A DNA stretch of 64,000 nt from Aestuariirhabdus litorea (GCF_003864255.1 NZ_QWEZ01000001.1:2125693-2189692); one strand, 5' to 3'. Numbered from the stretch's first letter, positions 40,297-49,417 are shown. Program-made: numbers and translations. Notes: generated by a model from the sequence alone, not told the origin.

Positions 40297-41685
40297 GTGA
40301 GTTTTGAACTGACCTTGATTGCCGGCCTCATTGCCCTGGCCTCCCTGCTCCTCTCACGCCGCACCAGCAACCCTGACACCTTCTTTCGCGGCCATTCTGA
40401 ACAGGGAACAGCACCGGGGCTCTGGACCCTCGTATTCTCCCAGGTCACCACCTGGATCTTTGCCCGTTCGCTGCTCAATGCGGCCATTCTCGGCTATTAC
40501 TACGGGATCTGGGGAACGCTCGCCTACGCCCTCTACTACCTCTCCTTCATTACCGGCGGCATCATCATCGACCAACTGCGATTCCGTCACGGCTTCAACA
40601 GCATCCAGGCGTTCCTGGAGGATCGATTCGGCAACTGGGGTAGCCGCTGCTACAACCTTGTGATTGGGGTTCGCCTGATCAGTGAGGTGTTTGCCAACCT
40701 GCTGGTGATCGGTATTCTCTTCGGAGCGGTCGGCAGCCAACTTTATACCGCTGCCATTATCGGTTTTGCCGCGGTGACCCTGCTCTACTCCATGCTGGGT
40801 GGCCTTCACGCCAGCCTGCGCACCGACCTGTTACAGATGCTGGTGTTTATCGCCACCCTGGCACTACTGATAGGGCTGGCTACCCACAGCGGCGTCCTAA
40901 GCCTGGATAACCTGCTTTTTAAGGAGTTCCAGATTAGCGATCCCGGCCCGGTACTGATGTTGGTAGCCCTGCTGCAGGTGTGGAGCTACCCCATGCACGA
41001 CCCGGTGATGATGGACCGGGGGCTGCTGGCCGACCGCCCGACCACCCGCAAAAGTTTCCTCCACGCCGCCTGGATCAGCATCCTCTGTATCCTGGCTTTC
41101 GGCTCACTGGGCATTGTCGCAGGGGCACAGGCCCAGAGCGGCGAAGCGATGACCGACGCCCTGCAGCGCCTGTTGGGAGACCTGCCGATGCTGCTGTTCA
41201 ATGCTGCCCTGGTGATCTCGGCCATGTCCACCCTCGACAGCACCCTCTCCAGCTCCTCCAAACTGGTGATCATCGACATGAAGCTGCTTCCCACCCGTGT
41301 CAGCAATGGCCGCGGGGTGATGCTGCTGTTTATGCTGCTGGGGGTCTGGCTGGTCTTTGTCGGCAATAAAGACCTGTTCAGCGCCGTCGCCGTCAGCGGT
41401 ACCGCCTCCATGTACCTGTTACCCGTCATCTTTTTCTCTCTGCTGGGCGGGCGTCGCGACATCCCCCTGTGGAGCTACCTGGGCAGTTTCGCCCTCGCAC
41501 TTGCGGGTGCTGCCCTCTACTTCACCGAATCCTCCGGCTACAGCCAACTGATGGGCGATGCCCATAAATACAGCAAGTTGCTGCTGATCTGCCTGGTGGT
41601 GCTGGTCGGTGGCTGCACACTCTTTGCCCTGGGAGTGGTCACCGGCGCCCGCCAGCGCCTGGCCAATGAAGGGTCGCCTGCATGA
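40297..41685 (+). CDS. Sodium:solute symporter family protein
   Basis: The 462-residue protein has about 12 membrane segments of the SSS/LeuT-type fold. It resembles the solute:sodium symporters in the region SQVTTWIFARSLLNAA and the helix MLGGLHASLRTDLLQMLVF. The substrate cannot be told. The start is GTG at 40297 behind AAGGGGA; upstream in-frame ATGs fall in the tas-like gene. Its stop overlaps the metallophosphoesterase start as ATGA, so the two are co-translated. Confidence 0.88.
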   Translation: MSFELTLIAGLIALASLLLSRRTSNPDTFFRGHSEQGTAPGLWTLVFSQVTTWIFARSLLNAAILGYYYGIWGTLAYALYYLSFITGGIIIDQLRFRHGFNSIQAFLEDRFGNWGSRCYNLVIGVRLISEVFANLLVIGILFGAVGSQLYTAAIIGFAAVTLLYSMLGGLHASLRTDLLQMLVFIATLALLIGLATHSGVLSLDNLLFKEFQISDPGPVLMLVALLQVWSYPMHDPVMMDRGLLADRPTTRKSFLHAAWISILCILAFGSLGIVAGAQAQSGEAMTDALQRLLGDLPMLLFNAALVISAMSTLDSTLSSSSKLVIIDMKLLPTRVSNGRGVMLLFMLLGVWLVFVGNKDLFSAVAVSGTASMYLLPVIFFSLLGGRRDIPLWSYLGSFALALAGAALYFTESSGYSQLMGDAHKYSKLLLICLVVLVGGCTLFALGVVTGARQRLANEGSPA

Positions 41686-42542
41686 GCCCTTTCAAGCTGC
41701 CCGGGCCGGGCCCCCTGCTGGTTTTTGGCGGCCCCTACAGCAACCTGGAAGCCACCCGGACCCTGCAGGCCCGGGCCGAGGCGCTGGGGGTGCCTCCCGA
41801 GAACTGCCTCTGCACCGGCGACCTCATCGCCTACTGCGCCCGCCCCGCAGAAACCCTCGACGCGATTCAGGCGTGGGGCTGCACCAGCATCATGGGCAAC
41901 TGTGAAGAGTCGCTGGTCCAGCAGGCCGCCGATTGCGGCTGTGGCTTCGAAGCGGGCAGTGCCTGCGACGCACTCTCCCAGGGCTGGTTTCGCTTTGCCC
42001 GTGCCCGCATCAATGAGCAGCAGCGGGCGTGGATGGCCACCCTCCCCCAACAACTGCAGTTTCGCTGGCACCAGTTTACGGTGACGCTGGTCCATGGTGC
42101 CCCCTCCCGCATCAACCGCTTTCTGTTCGCCTCCAGTGAAACAGCGGAAAAACAGAAGGAGCTGGAGTCGAGTGGCGCCCAGCTGCTGCTGGCCGGTCAC
42201 TGCGGGCTCCCCTTTGGGCAAACCATAGCCGGGCCCGAAGGCTCAAGATATTGGCTCAACAGCGGCGCCATTGGCATGCCCGCCAACGACGGCACCCCCG
42301 ACGGTTGGTATCTGCTGCTGGAACCGGAGGGGGATAGCGTTCGCGCCAGCTGGCACCGGCTTCCCTATAACGCCCCTTCCGAGCAGCAGGCGATGAGGGC
42401 GGCAGGACTGGACAACGGCTATGCCTCCGCCCTCACCAGTGGTCTCTGGCCCAGCATGGATGTGCTGCCCGAGCCCGAGCGCCTGCAACAGGGCACCCCC
42501 CTGCAACCCCAAGCGCTAATGCTCACCCCGAATACTCCATGA
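41682..42542 (+). CDS. Calcineurin-like metallophosphoesterase with altered metal motifs
   Basis: The 286-residue protein keeps the order of metallophosphoesterase motifs but with changed residues. The first motif (usually D-x-H-x-N) reads FGGPYSN, the second is GDLIAYCA, the third GNCEE (usually GNHD/E), then HGAPS, and the last GHCGLPFG (usually GHTH). Several metal ligands are thus replaced. It may bind one metal, another metal, or no longer be an esterase. It is coupled by ATGA to the symporter gene upstream and followed by a hairpin. I do not know a named function. Confidence 0.75.
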   Translation: MSPFKLPGPGPLLVFGGPYSNLEATRTLQARAEALGVPPENCLCTGDLIAYCARPAETLDAIQAWGCTSIMGNCEESLVQQAADCGCGFEAGSACDALSQGWFRFARARINEQQRAWMATLPQQLQFRWHQFTVTLVHGAPSRINRFLFASSETAEKQKELESSGAQLLLAGHCGLPFGQTIAGPEGSRYWLNSGAIGMPANDGTPDGWYLLLEPEGDSVRASWHRLPYNAPSEQQAMRAAGLDNGYASALTSGLWPSMDVLPEPERLQQGTPLQPQALMLTPNTP

Positions 42543-42567
42543 AAAAGGGGCATCGAACGATGCCCCT
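42542..42567 (-). terminator. Terminator after the acyl-CoA dehydrogenase gene
   Basis: GGGGCAT (42547-42553) and ATGCCCC (42560-42566) form a stem around a 6-base loop, followed on the minus strand by TTTTT (42546-42542). Confidence 0.85.
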
Positions 42568-42593
42568 CGGGTAGCGCTACGAGCTGCTGAGTA

Positions 42594-43730
42594 TCAGAGC
42601 GCGCGGGCGATGATCTCCTTCATGATCTCATTGGTGCCGGCGTAGATCTTCTGTACCCGGGCGTCGGCCCAGGCACGCGCCACTGGGTACTCCCACATAT
42701 AGCCGAAGCCGCCGTGCAGCTGCAGGCACTCATCGATCACCCGGCACTGCACCTCGGTGGCGTGCAGTTTGGCCTTGGCGGCGGTGGGCACATCCAGCTT
42801 GCCGGCCACGTGCAGCTCCAGGCACTTGTCGACGAACACCCGCGCCACGGTCAGCTCGGTATCCATCTCCGCCAGCTTGAAGCGGGTGTTCTGGAACTGG
42901 GAGATGCTCTTGCCAAAGGCCTGCCGCTCCTTTACGTACTCGCGGGTCTGCTCAAAGATCGACTCGGCGCTGGCAATGGCATTAACCGCCACTGACAAAC
43001 GCTCCTGGGGCAGCTCCTGCATCAGGTAGATAAAGCCCATCCCCTCGGCACCCAACAGGTTCTCCCGGGGCACCCGCACATCCTGGAAGAAGAGTTCGGA
43101 GGTGTCCTGGGCCTTCATACCGATCTTTTCCAGGTTACTGCCCTTGGTAAAGCCGGCCATGCCCGCCTCCACCAGCAACAGGCTGGTGCCCTTGGCGCCC
43201 GCCGACGGGTCGGTCTTGGCGACCACCACCACCAGGTCGGCCAACTGGCCGTTGGTGATGAAGGTTTTGGAGCCGTTAAGAACGTACTCGTCTCCGTCCA
43301 GCACGGCGGTGGTCTTGATCCCCTGCAGGTCGGAGCCCGCCCCCGGCTCGGTCATGGCGATGGCACTGACCATCTCACCGCTGACCAGCTTGGGCAGGTA
43401 CTTCTGCTTCAACTGCTCGGAGCCATAGTTGAAGAGGTAGGGAACCGAGATATCGGAGTGCAGGCCAAAACCGATTCCAGAGAGGCCAAGGCGCGCGATC
43501 TCTTCATCCACAATGGCGTTGTAGCGAAAATCGACCCCCACCCCGCCGTACTCCTCGGGGATGGTCGGGCACAACAGTCCCTGCTCGCCGGCCTTGCTCC
43601 AAAGGGCCCGGTCGACCTGACCCTCTTTCTCCCACTGCGCGTGGTAGGGCACAGCCTCCTGTTCGAGAAACTTGCGTACGGAGTCGCGGAATAGCTCCTG
43701 GTCGGAGTCGTAGACGGTTCTTGGAATCAT
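42594..43730 (-). CDS. Acyl-CoA dehydrogenase, long-chain/isovaleryl type
   Basis: This 378-residue FAD enzyme carries out the first oxidation of a fatty or branched acyl-CoA. Typical motifs are AMTEPGAGSDLQGIKTTA, FITNGQLADLVVVVAKT and the C-terminal LHGGFGYMWEYP. Near the C-terminus the sequence is IYAGTNEIMKE, so the catalytic glutamate of medium-chain enzymes (YEGT) is absent; as in long-chain and isovaleryl enzymes, the base is probably the glutamate in FKLAEMDTEL. An acyl-CoA dehydrogenase lies near this locus in Pseudomonas too. The substrate is not determined. Confidence 0.93.
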   Translation of the reverse strand: MIPRTVYDSDQELFRDSVRKFLEQEAVPYHAQWEKEGQVDRALWSKAGEQGLLCPTIPEEYGGVGVDFRYNAIVDEEIARLGLSGIGFGLHSDISVPYLFNYGSEQLKQKYLPKLVSGEMVSAIAMTEPGAGSDLQGIKTTAVLDGDEYVLNGSKTFITNGQLADLVVVVAKTDPSAGAKGTSLLLVEAGMAGFTKGSNLEKIGMKAQDTSELFFQDVRVPRENLLGAEGMGFIYLMQELPQERLSVAVNAIASAESIFEQTREYVKERQAFGKSISQFQNTRFKLAEMDTELTVARVFVDKCLELHVAGKLDVPTAAKAKLHATEVQCRVIDECLQLHGGFGYMWEYPVARAWADARVQKIYAGTNEIMKEIIARAL

Positions 43731-43825
43731 TGTTCGCCTCGATAGTCAGTAGGGATGGAGCCGGTCGCCTCGCAGGGCGCGCCGGTAGATGTTTCCACTA
43801 TAAGGGGCAAACGGGAGAAAGGGGC

Positions 43826-43858
43826 TGGCCAATCCACTCAAACGGATTGGCCATTTTT
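43826..43858 (+). terminator. Strong hairpin with T-run between the dehydrogenase and zapE
   Basis: TGGCCAATCC (43826-43835) pairs perfectly with GGATTGGCCA (43844-43853), then TTTTT (43854-43858). The T-run favours the plus strand, though the neighbouring genes are both on minus. On the minus strand it may still act weakly after zapE. Confidence 0.6.
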
Positions 43859-43871
43859 AATGCAGGTGCCC

Positions 43872-44972
43872 TCAGGCTTTGTGCTCGAGCGCCAGGTACT
43901 CGTGGGACTGCATCTCCTGCAAGCGGCTCTTGGTGCGCTCAAACACGAAGGCCAGCTGGGTGCCGACATAGAGCTCCTCCACCGCGACTTCGGCGGAGAT
44001 GATCAACTTGACTCCACGGTCGTAGAACTCATCCACCAGGTTCACGAAGCGCCGCGCCTGGTCATCCTTGCTGCCATCCATCTGCGGCACGTCGCTGAGC
44101 AGGATCGCATGGAAGATGCGCCCCAGCTCGATGTAGTCGTTCTGGCTGCGGGGGCCGTCGCACAGCTCTGTGAAGGTAAACCAGGCCACATCGTCACACA
44201 CCTGGACCGAGAGGATATCGCGCCCCTCGATCTGCAACACCTCACCCCGATGGACATGCTCCACATCCGGGGTCAGCTGCTCAAAACTCTGCTGCAGGCT
44301 GTCCTGGGCCGCCTCCCCCAGGGGGAAATGGTAGATCTCCGCCTGCTCCAGTACCCGCAGCCGGTAGTCGATGCCACTGTCGACATTGACCACAGTGGTG
44401 TGCTGCTTGATCAGGTCGATGGCGGGCAGGAATTTGGCTCGCTGCAGGCCATCCTTGTAGAGGTCGTCGGGGACAATATTGGAGGTAGCCACCAGCGTCA
44501 CCCCCAGGTTAAAGAGCTCGCTGAACAGCCCTGCAAGGATCATCGCGTCAGTGATATCGGTAACAAAAAACTCATCAAAGCAGATCACCCGGGCCTCACC
44601 GGCAAAGCGGCGGGCAATAATGATCAAAGGGTTCTTCTCCCCTTTCAGGTCGGTCAGCTCATGGTGAACCCGGCGCATGAAACGGTGAAAATGGGTGCGC
44701 ATCTTCTGCTCGAAGGGAAGACTGTCGTAGAAGGTGTCCACCAGGTAGGTTTTGCCGCGCCCCACACCGCCCCAGAAGTACAGCCCCTTGAGTGGCTCCG
44801 GGCGCTTCTTTTTCAACAGTCCCTTGATCAGCTGGCGCTTCCCGGGCTTGGCGGTTTGCGCGACCAGATCGTCGTAGAGCCGCTGCAGGTGGCGCACCGC
44901 CTGTTCCTGGGAGGCGTCGTGGGAAAATCCCTCGCGTTGAAGATCCTGCTGGTAGCGTTCCAAAGGCGTCAT
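43872..44972 (-). CDS. zapE: Cell division ATPase ZapE (AFG1-like)
   Basis: ZapE is an AAA-type ATPase that destabilises FtsZ polymers late in division. The 366-residue product has Walker A GGVGRGKT at residues 68-75, Walker B ICFDEFF, and the AFG1-family regions TSNIVPDDLYKDGLQRAKFLP and RRFVNLVDEFYDRG. The start MTPLERYQQDLQREG at 44972 matches relatives; the longer reading is not conserved. It is divergent from yhcB, as in E. coli. Confidence 0.95.
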   Translation of the reverse strand: MTPLERYQQDLQREGFSHDASQEQAVRHLQRLYDDLVAQTAKPGKRQLIKGLLKKKRPEPLKGLYFWGGVGRGKTYLVDTFYDSLPFEQKMRTHFHRFMRRVHHELTDLKGEKNPLIIIARRFAGEARVICFDEFFVTDITDAMILAGLFSELFNLGVTLVATSNIVPDDLYKDGLQRAKFLPAIDLIKQHTTVVNVDSGIDYRLRVLEQAEIYHFPLGEAAQDSLQQSFEQLTPDVEHVHRGEVLQIEGRDILSVQVCDDVAWFTFTELCDGPRSQNDYIELGRIFHAILLSDVPQMDGSKDDQARRFVNLVDEFYDRGVKLIISAEVAVEELYVGTQLAFVFERTKSRLQEMQSHEYLALEHKA

Positions 44973-45328
44973 GAAAAGTTCACCGTATTTACTGATACAC
45001 CCGGATCGGGCCTCAATGAGCGGCAGATCGCTCTGCACATCGAAAGTGGGGCGCACACTCTACCCCCAGCGTAGGTTTTAGGCAAATGACCCCGTCCCCC
45101 TGAACTGTCCCCCGGATAGTCCGCCAGTGTGGCCAAGCCCGCCCGCTGGGTAAAGGCTACAAATGTATAACACAGCGATACCCCAGGGCCCCTGTACAGG
45201 GGAGGGAAAAGCCTTTAACTTAAGGGCTGCGGGGGATATACACCCTCTCCCCCCCACTCCCCCGCCGCCAACAGCACTGGGTTGCAGCGGGGCGGTGTGT
45301 AAAGTTACGGATAAATCGAGGCAGAAGC
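44973..45328. promoter_or_regulatory. zapE-yhcB divergent intergenic region
   Basis: This 356-base stretch has no gene. It must hold both divergent promoters. A perfect 14-base palindrome CCCCTGTACAGGGG lies at 45189-45202 and could bind a dimeric regulator. A C-rich run follows at about 45245-45272. Confidence 0.5.
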
Positions 45329-45793
45329 GTGGAAGATACCAACAGTTTGTGGGTTTTAGGCTCAATGGCATTTGTAGGCGGCATCATCGCCGGGGTACTG
45401 CTTTACCACATGCTGCGAGGAGGCTCCCCCCAGAACAGCCGGGTCGAGGAACAACTGAGGACCATGGAGTCCCAGTTCAAGGATTACCAGGAGAAGGTCT
45501 CCGACCATTTCAGCACCACCGCTCACCTGGTCAACAAGCTGACCGAGAGCTACAAGGATGTGCATGAGCACCTGGTGGCCAGCTCCGAGCACCTGTGCAC
45601 CGACGAGCTGACCCGCCATCGCCTGAGCGATTCCCTGCTGGCCAGCAGCACCCTGCTGTCGAAAAACGACAATGAGGATTCCCCCCGCCCCCCGCTGGAT
45701 TACTCCAACAGCAAGGGCACCCTGTCCGAGGAATTTGGGGTCAAGAAAAAGGACCTCAGCGATACCCAGGAGATCAAGGAGAAGCAGGCCTGA
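45329..45793 (+). CDS. zapG: YhcB/ZapG (DUF1043) inner-membrane protein
   Basis: The 154-residue protein has one N-terminal membrane helix (about residues 7-26) and a long cytoplasmic coiled-coil (about 35-110), then a polar tail. It matches YhcB, proposed to link division and envelope synthesis in enterobacteria. The start is GTG at 45329 with AGGCAGAAG upstream; no ATG is in a better place. A strong terminator follows. Confidence 0.9.
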   Translation: MEDTNSLWVLGSMAFVGGIIAGVLLYHMLRGGSPQNSRVEEQLRTMESQFKDYQEKVSDHFSTTAHLVNKLTESYKDVHEHLVASSEHLCTDELTRHRLSDSLLASSTLLSKNDNEDSPRPPLDYSNSKGTLSEEFGVKKKDLSDTQEIKEKQA

Positions 45794-45821
45794 CGAAGGC
45801 CGCCCCTCTCCCAGCTACACA

Positions 45822-45852
45822 AATCAGGGCGCCTAGGCGCCCTGATTTTTTT
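45822..45852 (+). terminator. Terminator after yhcB/zapG
   Basis: ATCAGGGCGCC and GGCGCCCTGAT form a long GC-rich stem, followed by TTTTTTT ending at 45852. The A-poor left flank makes it mainly a plus-strand terminator. Confidence 0.92.
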
Positions 45853-45880
45853 GTGGCCCGCCCGCTGACGGCTTCACCCT

Positions 45881-46771
45881 TCAACGCAGCGGCCAGGCGC
45901 TGAGCACCCCCGCCTGGGCCATCGGCTCCTGCGGCTGATAGCGCCCGCGCTCATCGCGGACGATCCGCGCCGCAAAGCAGTCAGGATCGTGACTAAAAAA
46001 GAGCCACCCCCGCCGTTGCTGTAGGGACTCTAGCAGCTGCGTCTTCTCATCGATCAGCTGCTCCGCCGCCCGGTCATACCCCATAGTGATGGGAAGGTTG
46101 ACCCAGGGGGTGGCGGGCACCAGGTCAGCACCGTACACCAGCGGCCCCTGCCCGGTTTCGATCTCCGTCAGCAGCATTCCCGGGCTGTGGCCATCACTGC
46201 GGATAAAATGGTAACCGGCTCCCAGTTCCGGGGCCTGCTCCCCCTCCACCAGCCGCAGCCGGCCACTGGCTTCGAGCAGCTCAACCAGCTCGGGTACATA
46301 GGAAGCGCGATCCCTCAGGTGCGGCGCCCGGGCGCGCTGCCACTGGTCACGCCCGGTCAGGTAGAGGGCGTTGGGGAACAGCAGGCGCGGTGCCACCCCC
46401 TCCTCCCAGGCCGCCAGCAACCCACCGGCGTGGTCGAAGTGGAGGTGAGACAGCATTACCAGATCGATATCCCCATCGCTGAGCCCTATCTCGGCCAGCC
46501 CCTTAAGCAGGCAGTGCTCCCGCTCCACCACCCCGTAACGCGCCGCCAGGGTGGGCTCAAAAAAAGCACCAATACCGGTTTCAAAGAGCAGGCGGCGCAC
46601 ACCGTTGGGCCCGCGTTCCTCCACCAGCAGGACATTGCAGGCGAGTGGGATACGATTCAGCTCGTCGGCTGGCACCCAGCGGGACCAGAGCGCCTTGGGT
46701 GCGTTGCCAAACATCGCACCGCCATCGAGACGCTGTGAGTTACCCCTAAGGGCGATAAAGCGGCGCTCCAT
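45881..46771 (-). CDS. MBL-fold metallo-hydrolase
   Basis: The 296-residue protein has the metallo-beta-lactamase signature SHLHFDHAGG (H109, H111, D113, H114), a later zinc histidine in SDGHSPGM, and an aspartate in VYGADLVPA. These predict a dinuclear zinc hydrolase. The group includes lactonases and N-acyl homoserine lactonases as well as unknown hydrolases; I cannot assign a substrate. It lies 6 bases after the DUF2058 gene, probably in one transcript. Confidence 0.85.
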   Translation of the reverse strand: MERRFIALRGNSQRLDGGAMFGNAPKALWSRWVPADELNRIPLACNVLLVEERGPNGVRRLLFETGIGAFFEPTLAARYGVVEREHCLLKGLAEIGLSDGDIDLVMLSHLHFDHAGGLLAAWEEGVAPRLLFPNALYLTGRDQWQRARAPHLRDRASYVPELVELLEASGRLRLVEGEQAPELGAGYHFIRSDGHSPGMLLTEIETGQGPLVYGADLVPATPWVNLPITMGYDRAAEQLIDEKTQLLESLQQRRGWLFFSHDPDCFAARIVRDERGRYQPQEPMAQAGVLSAWPLR

Positions 46772-46777
46772 CAGCGG

Positions 46778-47329
46778 TCACCACATCAGGTCGTCGGGAA
46801 TCTGGAAGTCGGCATAGGGGTCATCGGGGTCGGGCTCGCTGTGGCTGTTGTCGGCCTGGGAGAGAATCGCCTCGGGCAGGCGCTGCACAATCTTGTCCGC
46901 CGCCCCGGCCGGGATCATCACATGGCGGCCCTCCAGCTCGACAACCGCCAGTCGTCCAGCGGAGAGGGCTTTATGCTGTTGCTTGTCGACTGCGATCTTC
47001 TTGATTTTGCCCGCCACCACAAAGTTGTAGTCGATCTCCCCGGCGGGGCGAATGGCGTTGCAGGCGATGATCTGCTTCACCTGCGCCACCAGCTCCTTCT
47101 GCTTGCGCTCCGCTTCGCGCTGCAGGTTAATCTCCCGGTCTCGACGCCTCTTCTCCTCCCTCGCGGTCTGGGCCAGCACCCGGGACTCATCCACGATCGC
47201 CGCCTCGCCCACCTTTTCGTTCTTGCGGTTATCCCGCGCCTTACGCTTATCAGCCTTTTGCGCCTGCTGAACCTGTTTCTTGTTGACCAACCCCTGCTTC
47301 AGTAGTTGGTCACGCAGTGATCCACTCAC
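46778..47329 (-). CDS. DUF2058 (YaiL-type) nucleoprotein-like protein
   Basis: The 183-residue protein starts SLRDQLLKQGLVNKKQ and continues with a highly charged helix rich in K, R and E (about 15-95), then a small beta-rich domain. This is the DUF2058 family, including YaiL of E. coli. Its function is unknown; the basic region suggests nucleic-acid or ribosome binding. It heads the pair with the MBL-fold gene. Confidence 0.88.
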   Translation of the reverse strand: MSGSLRDQLLKQGLVNKKQVQQAQKADKRKARDNRKNEKVGEAAIVDESRVLAQTAREEKRRRDREINLQREAERKQKELVAQVKQIIACNAIRPAGEIDYNFVVAGKIKKIAVDKQQHKALSAGRLAVVELEGRHVMIPAGAADKIVQRLPEAILSQADNSHSEPDPDDPYADFQIPDDLMW

Positions 47330-47476
47330 AATACCCTCCAGACGGGTGCCATTCGTAAAAGCACCAGTTTACCCAATCCGGAGGTGCCCTGTCAGTGGAT
47401 CATGCGCCGGTTTGCGATTGGCCCACGCTCTGGCATAGACTGCTTCGATCGAAGGCAACCTAGGTGAATACATCCC

Positions 47477-48247
47477 ATGCTGGATCTGGCCAGAGGCGGC
47501 AGCGCCTTTCTCGCGGGTTTTGGGCTCCTGACCCGACCCGGGCTGCGGGGGTTTGTGGTGGTCCCGCTGCTGATCAATATCGTGCTGTTTTCGCTGCTGA
47601 TCTACGTCGCCAGTGACCAGTTCTCGACCTGGGTACAGCGGGCACTTGACTGGCTGCCCGAATGGCTCTCCTTCCTCGACTGGCTGATGTGGCCCCTGTT
47701 CGCGCTGACCATTGTGGTGATTCTCTTCTTCTCCTTTACCATCGTCGCCAACCTGATAGCGGCCCCTTTCAACGGGCTGTTATCCGAGGTATGCGAGCGC
47801 CAACTACGCGCCGAGCTGGGGGAGCCCGGGCAGGAGATCCCCTTCAGCTGGAAGGAGCTGGGATTGATGGTGCCCCGCACCCTGGCCCGGGAGGTCACCA
47901 AACTGCTCTACTTTGCCCCCCGTGCGCTGCTGCTGCTGATCATCAGCTGGATTCCGCTGCTGAATCTCGCCGCGCCGCTGCTCTGGGCCCTGTTCGGCGC
48001 CTGGACCATGGCGATCCAGTACATCGACTACGCGGCGGATAACAACCGTATGACCTTCAAAGAGATGCTGCTCGCCCTCAAGCGTCGCCGCCTGCTTTGC
48101 CTCGGCTTCGGCGGCTGCGTGTCGCTGCTGATGCTGATCCCACTGATCAACCTGCTGATCATGCCGGCTGCGGTGACCGGCGCCACACGCCTCTGGGTCA
48201 GTGAACGCCTGCTTAACGAGACGCAAATCACCCCCTCCCACCGCTAG
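47477..48247 (+). CDS. cysZ: Sulfate transporter CysZ
   Basis: CysZ moves sulfate into the cell for cysteine synthesis. The 256-residue membrane protein has four or more hydrophobic segments, with family features GGSAFLAGFGLLTRPGLRGFVVVPLLIN, NLIAAPFNGLLSE and MAIQYIDYAADNN. A bidirectional terminator follows immediately. Confidence 0.93.
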   Translation: MLDLARGGSAFLAGFGLLTRPGLRGFVVVPLLINIVLFSLLIYVASDQFSTWVQRALDWLPEWLSFLDWLMWPLFALTIVVILFFSFTIVANLIAAPFNGLLSEVCERQLRAELGEPGQEIPFSWKELGLMVPRTLAREVTKLLYFAPRALLLLIISWIPLLNLAAPLLWALFGAWTMAIQYIDYAADNNRMTFKEMLLALKRRRLLCLGFGGCVSLLMLIPLINLLIMPAAVTGATRLWVSERLLNETQITPSHR

Positions 48248-48254
48248 CACTTCA

Positions 48255-48286
48255 TCAAAAACGGCGCCCGAAGGCGCCGTTTTTGA
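48255..48286. terminator. Bidirectional terminator between cysZ and the old yellow enzyme gene
   Basis: AAAAACGGCGCC (48257-48268) pairs with GGCGCCGTTTTT (48273-48284) around CGAA; the A/T ends serve both convergent genes. Confidence 0.95.
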
Positions 48287-48307
48287 TCGCTCAGGCTCAG
48301 TGAGCGC

Positions 48308-49417
48308 TTACACCAGCTCCATCAGCGCCTTACGGCTGAAGGGGATAATCTCCTGCTGACGCCCTTCGCGAACCTTGCTGGCCCACTCGCCATCCACCAG
48401 CAGCGCACGACCGACCGCCACCAGATCGAACTCGGCCTTATTGAGGCGCTCGATCAGTCCATCCACCCCCGAGGTGTCGGCCACGGAGTCGTTCTCCACC
48501 ATGTATTCGAGGAAATCGCTGTCCAGCCCCACACTGCCGACGGTGATGGTAGGCTTGCCGGTCAGCTTGCGGGTCCAGCCCGCCAGGTTGAGGTCAGAGC
48601 CCTCAAACTCGGGCAACCAGAAACGGCGGGTACTGGCGTGAAAGATATCCACACCCGCATCGGCCAGGGTCGTCAGGAACTGCTCCAGGCGCTCAGGGGT
48701 ATCACACAAACGCGCACTGTAATCCTGCTGCTTCCACTGGGAGTAGCGGAACTGGATCGGGTAGTCGGGGCCAACCGCTTCGCGCACCGCCTTCACCAGC
48801 TCAACCGCAAAGCGGCTGCGGTTCTCGAAACTGCCGCCGTACTGGTCGGTGCGCTGGTTGGACCCCTCCCAGAAGAACTGGTCGATCAGGTAGCCATGGG
48901 CACCGTGCAGCTCGACGCCGTCGAAACCGATACGCTTGGCATCCGCCGCGGCCTGGGCAAAGGCGGCGATCACCTCGTCGATATCCTGCTGGGTCATCCC
49001 CTTCACCACCCGCTGGCCATCCTTCTCTTTGTCCATCGGGCCATAGCCTGGCACTTCGGGATCGGGGTCCGTGCCCAGACGGCGAACCGCCCCTACGTGC
49101 CATAACTGGGGGAAGATCTTGCCGCCCTCTGCGTGCACCGCGTCCACGACCCGCTTCCAGCCGGCCAGCGCCTCTTCACCGTAGAAGTGGGGCACGTTGG
49201 GGTAACCGTTGGCGGCAGCGTGATTGACCACGGTACCCTCGGTGATGATCAGGCCAACCGAGTTGGCGGCCCGGCGGCGGTAGTATTCCACCACCGCATC
49301 GGTGGGAACACCGCGGGGGGAGAAACTACGGGTCATGGGGGCCATGACGATGCGGTTGTTGAGTTTCAGCGGTCCCAATTCGACCGCTTCAAACAAGACG
49401 TCGGTATTACTGCTCAT
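48308..49417 (-). CDS. NADH:flavin oxidoreductase, old yellow enzyme family
   Basis: The 369-residue FMN TIM-barrel protein resembles N-ethylmaleimide reductase and xenobiotic reductases. Visible are NRIVMAPMTRSF, the H..H substrate motif (ELHGAHGYLIDQFFWEGSN) and DQYGGSFENRSRF. Such enzymes reduce activated C=C bonds and nitro groups. The physiological substrate is unknown. GAGGGATTTTGA precedes the ATG. Confidence 0.92.
   Translation of the reverse strand: MSSNTDVLFEAVELGPLKLNNRIVMAPMTRSFSPRGVPTDAVVEYYRRRAANSVGLIITEGTVVNHAAANGYPNVPHFYGEEALAGWKRVVDAVHAEGGKIFPQLWHVGAVRRLGTDPDPEVPGYGPMDKEKDGQRVVKGMTQQDIDEVIAAFAQAAADAKRIGFDGVELHGAHGYLIDQFFWEGSNQRTDQYGGSFENRSRFAVELVKAVREAVGPDYPIQFRYSQWKQQDYSARLCDTPERLEQFLTTLADAGVDIFHASTRRFWLPEFEGSDLNLAGWTRKLTGKPTITVGSVGLDSDFLEYMVENDSVADTSGVDGLIERLNKAEFDLVAVGRALLVDGEWASKVREGRQQEIIPFSRKALMELV

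Noticed and set aside
43755..45074. Long open frame opposite zapE (439 codons, plus strand)
   Set aside because: It is antisense to a conserved ATPase and crosses a strong hairpin with a T-run.
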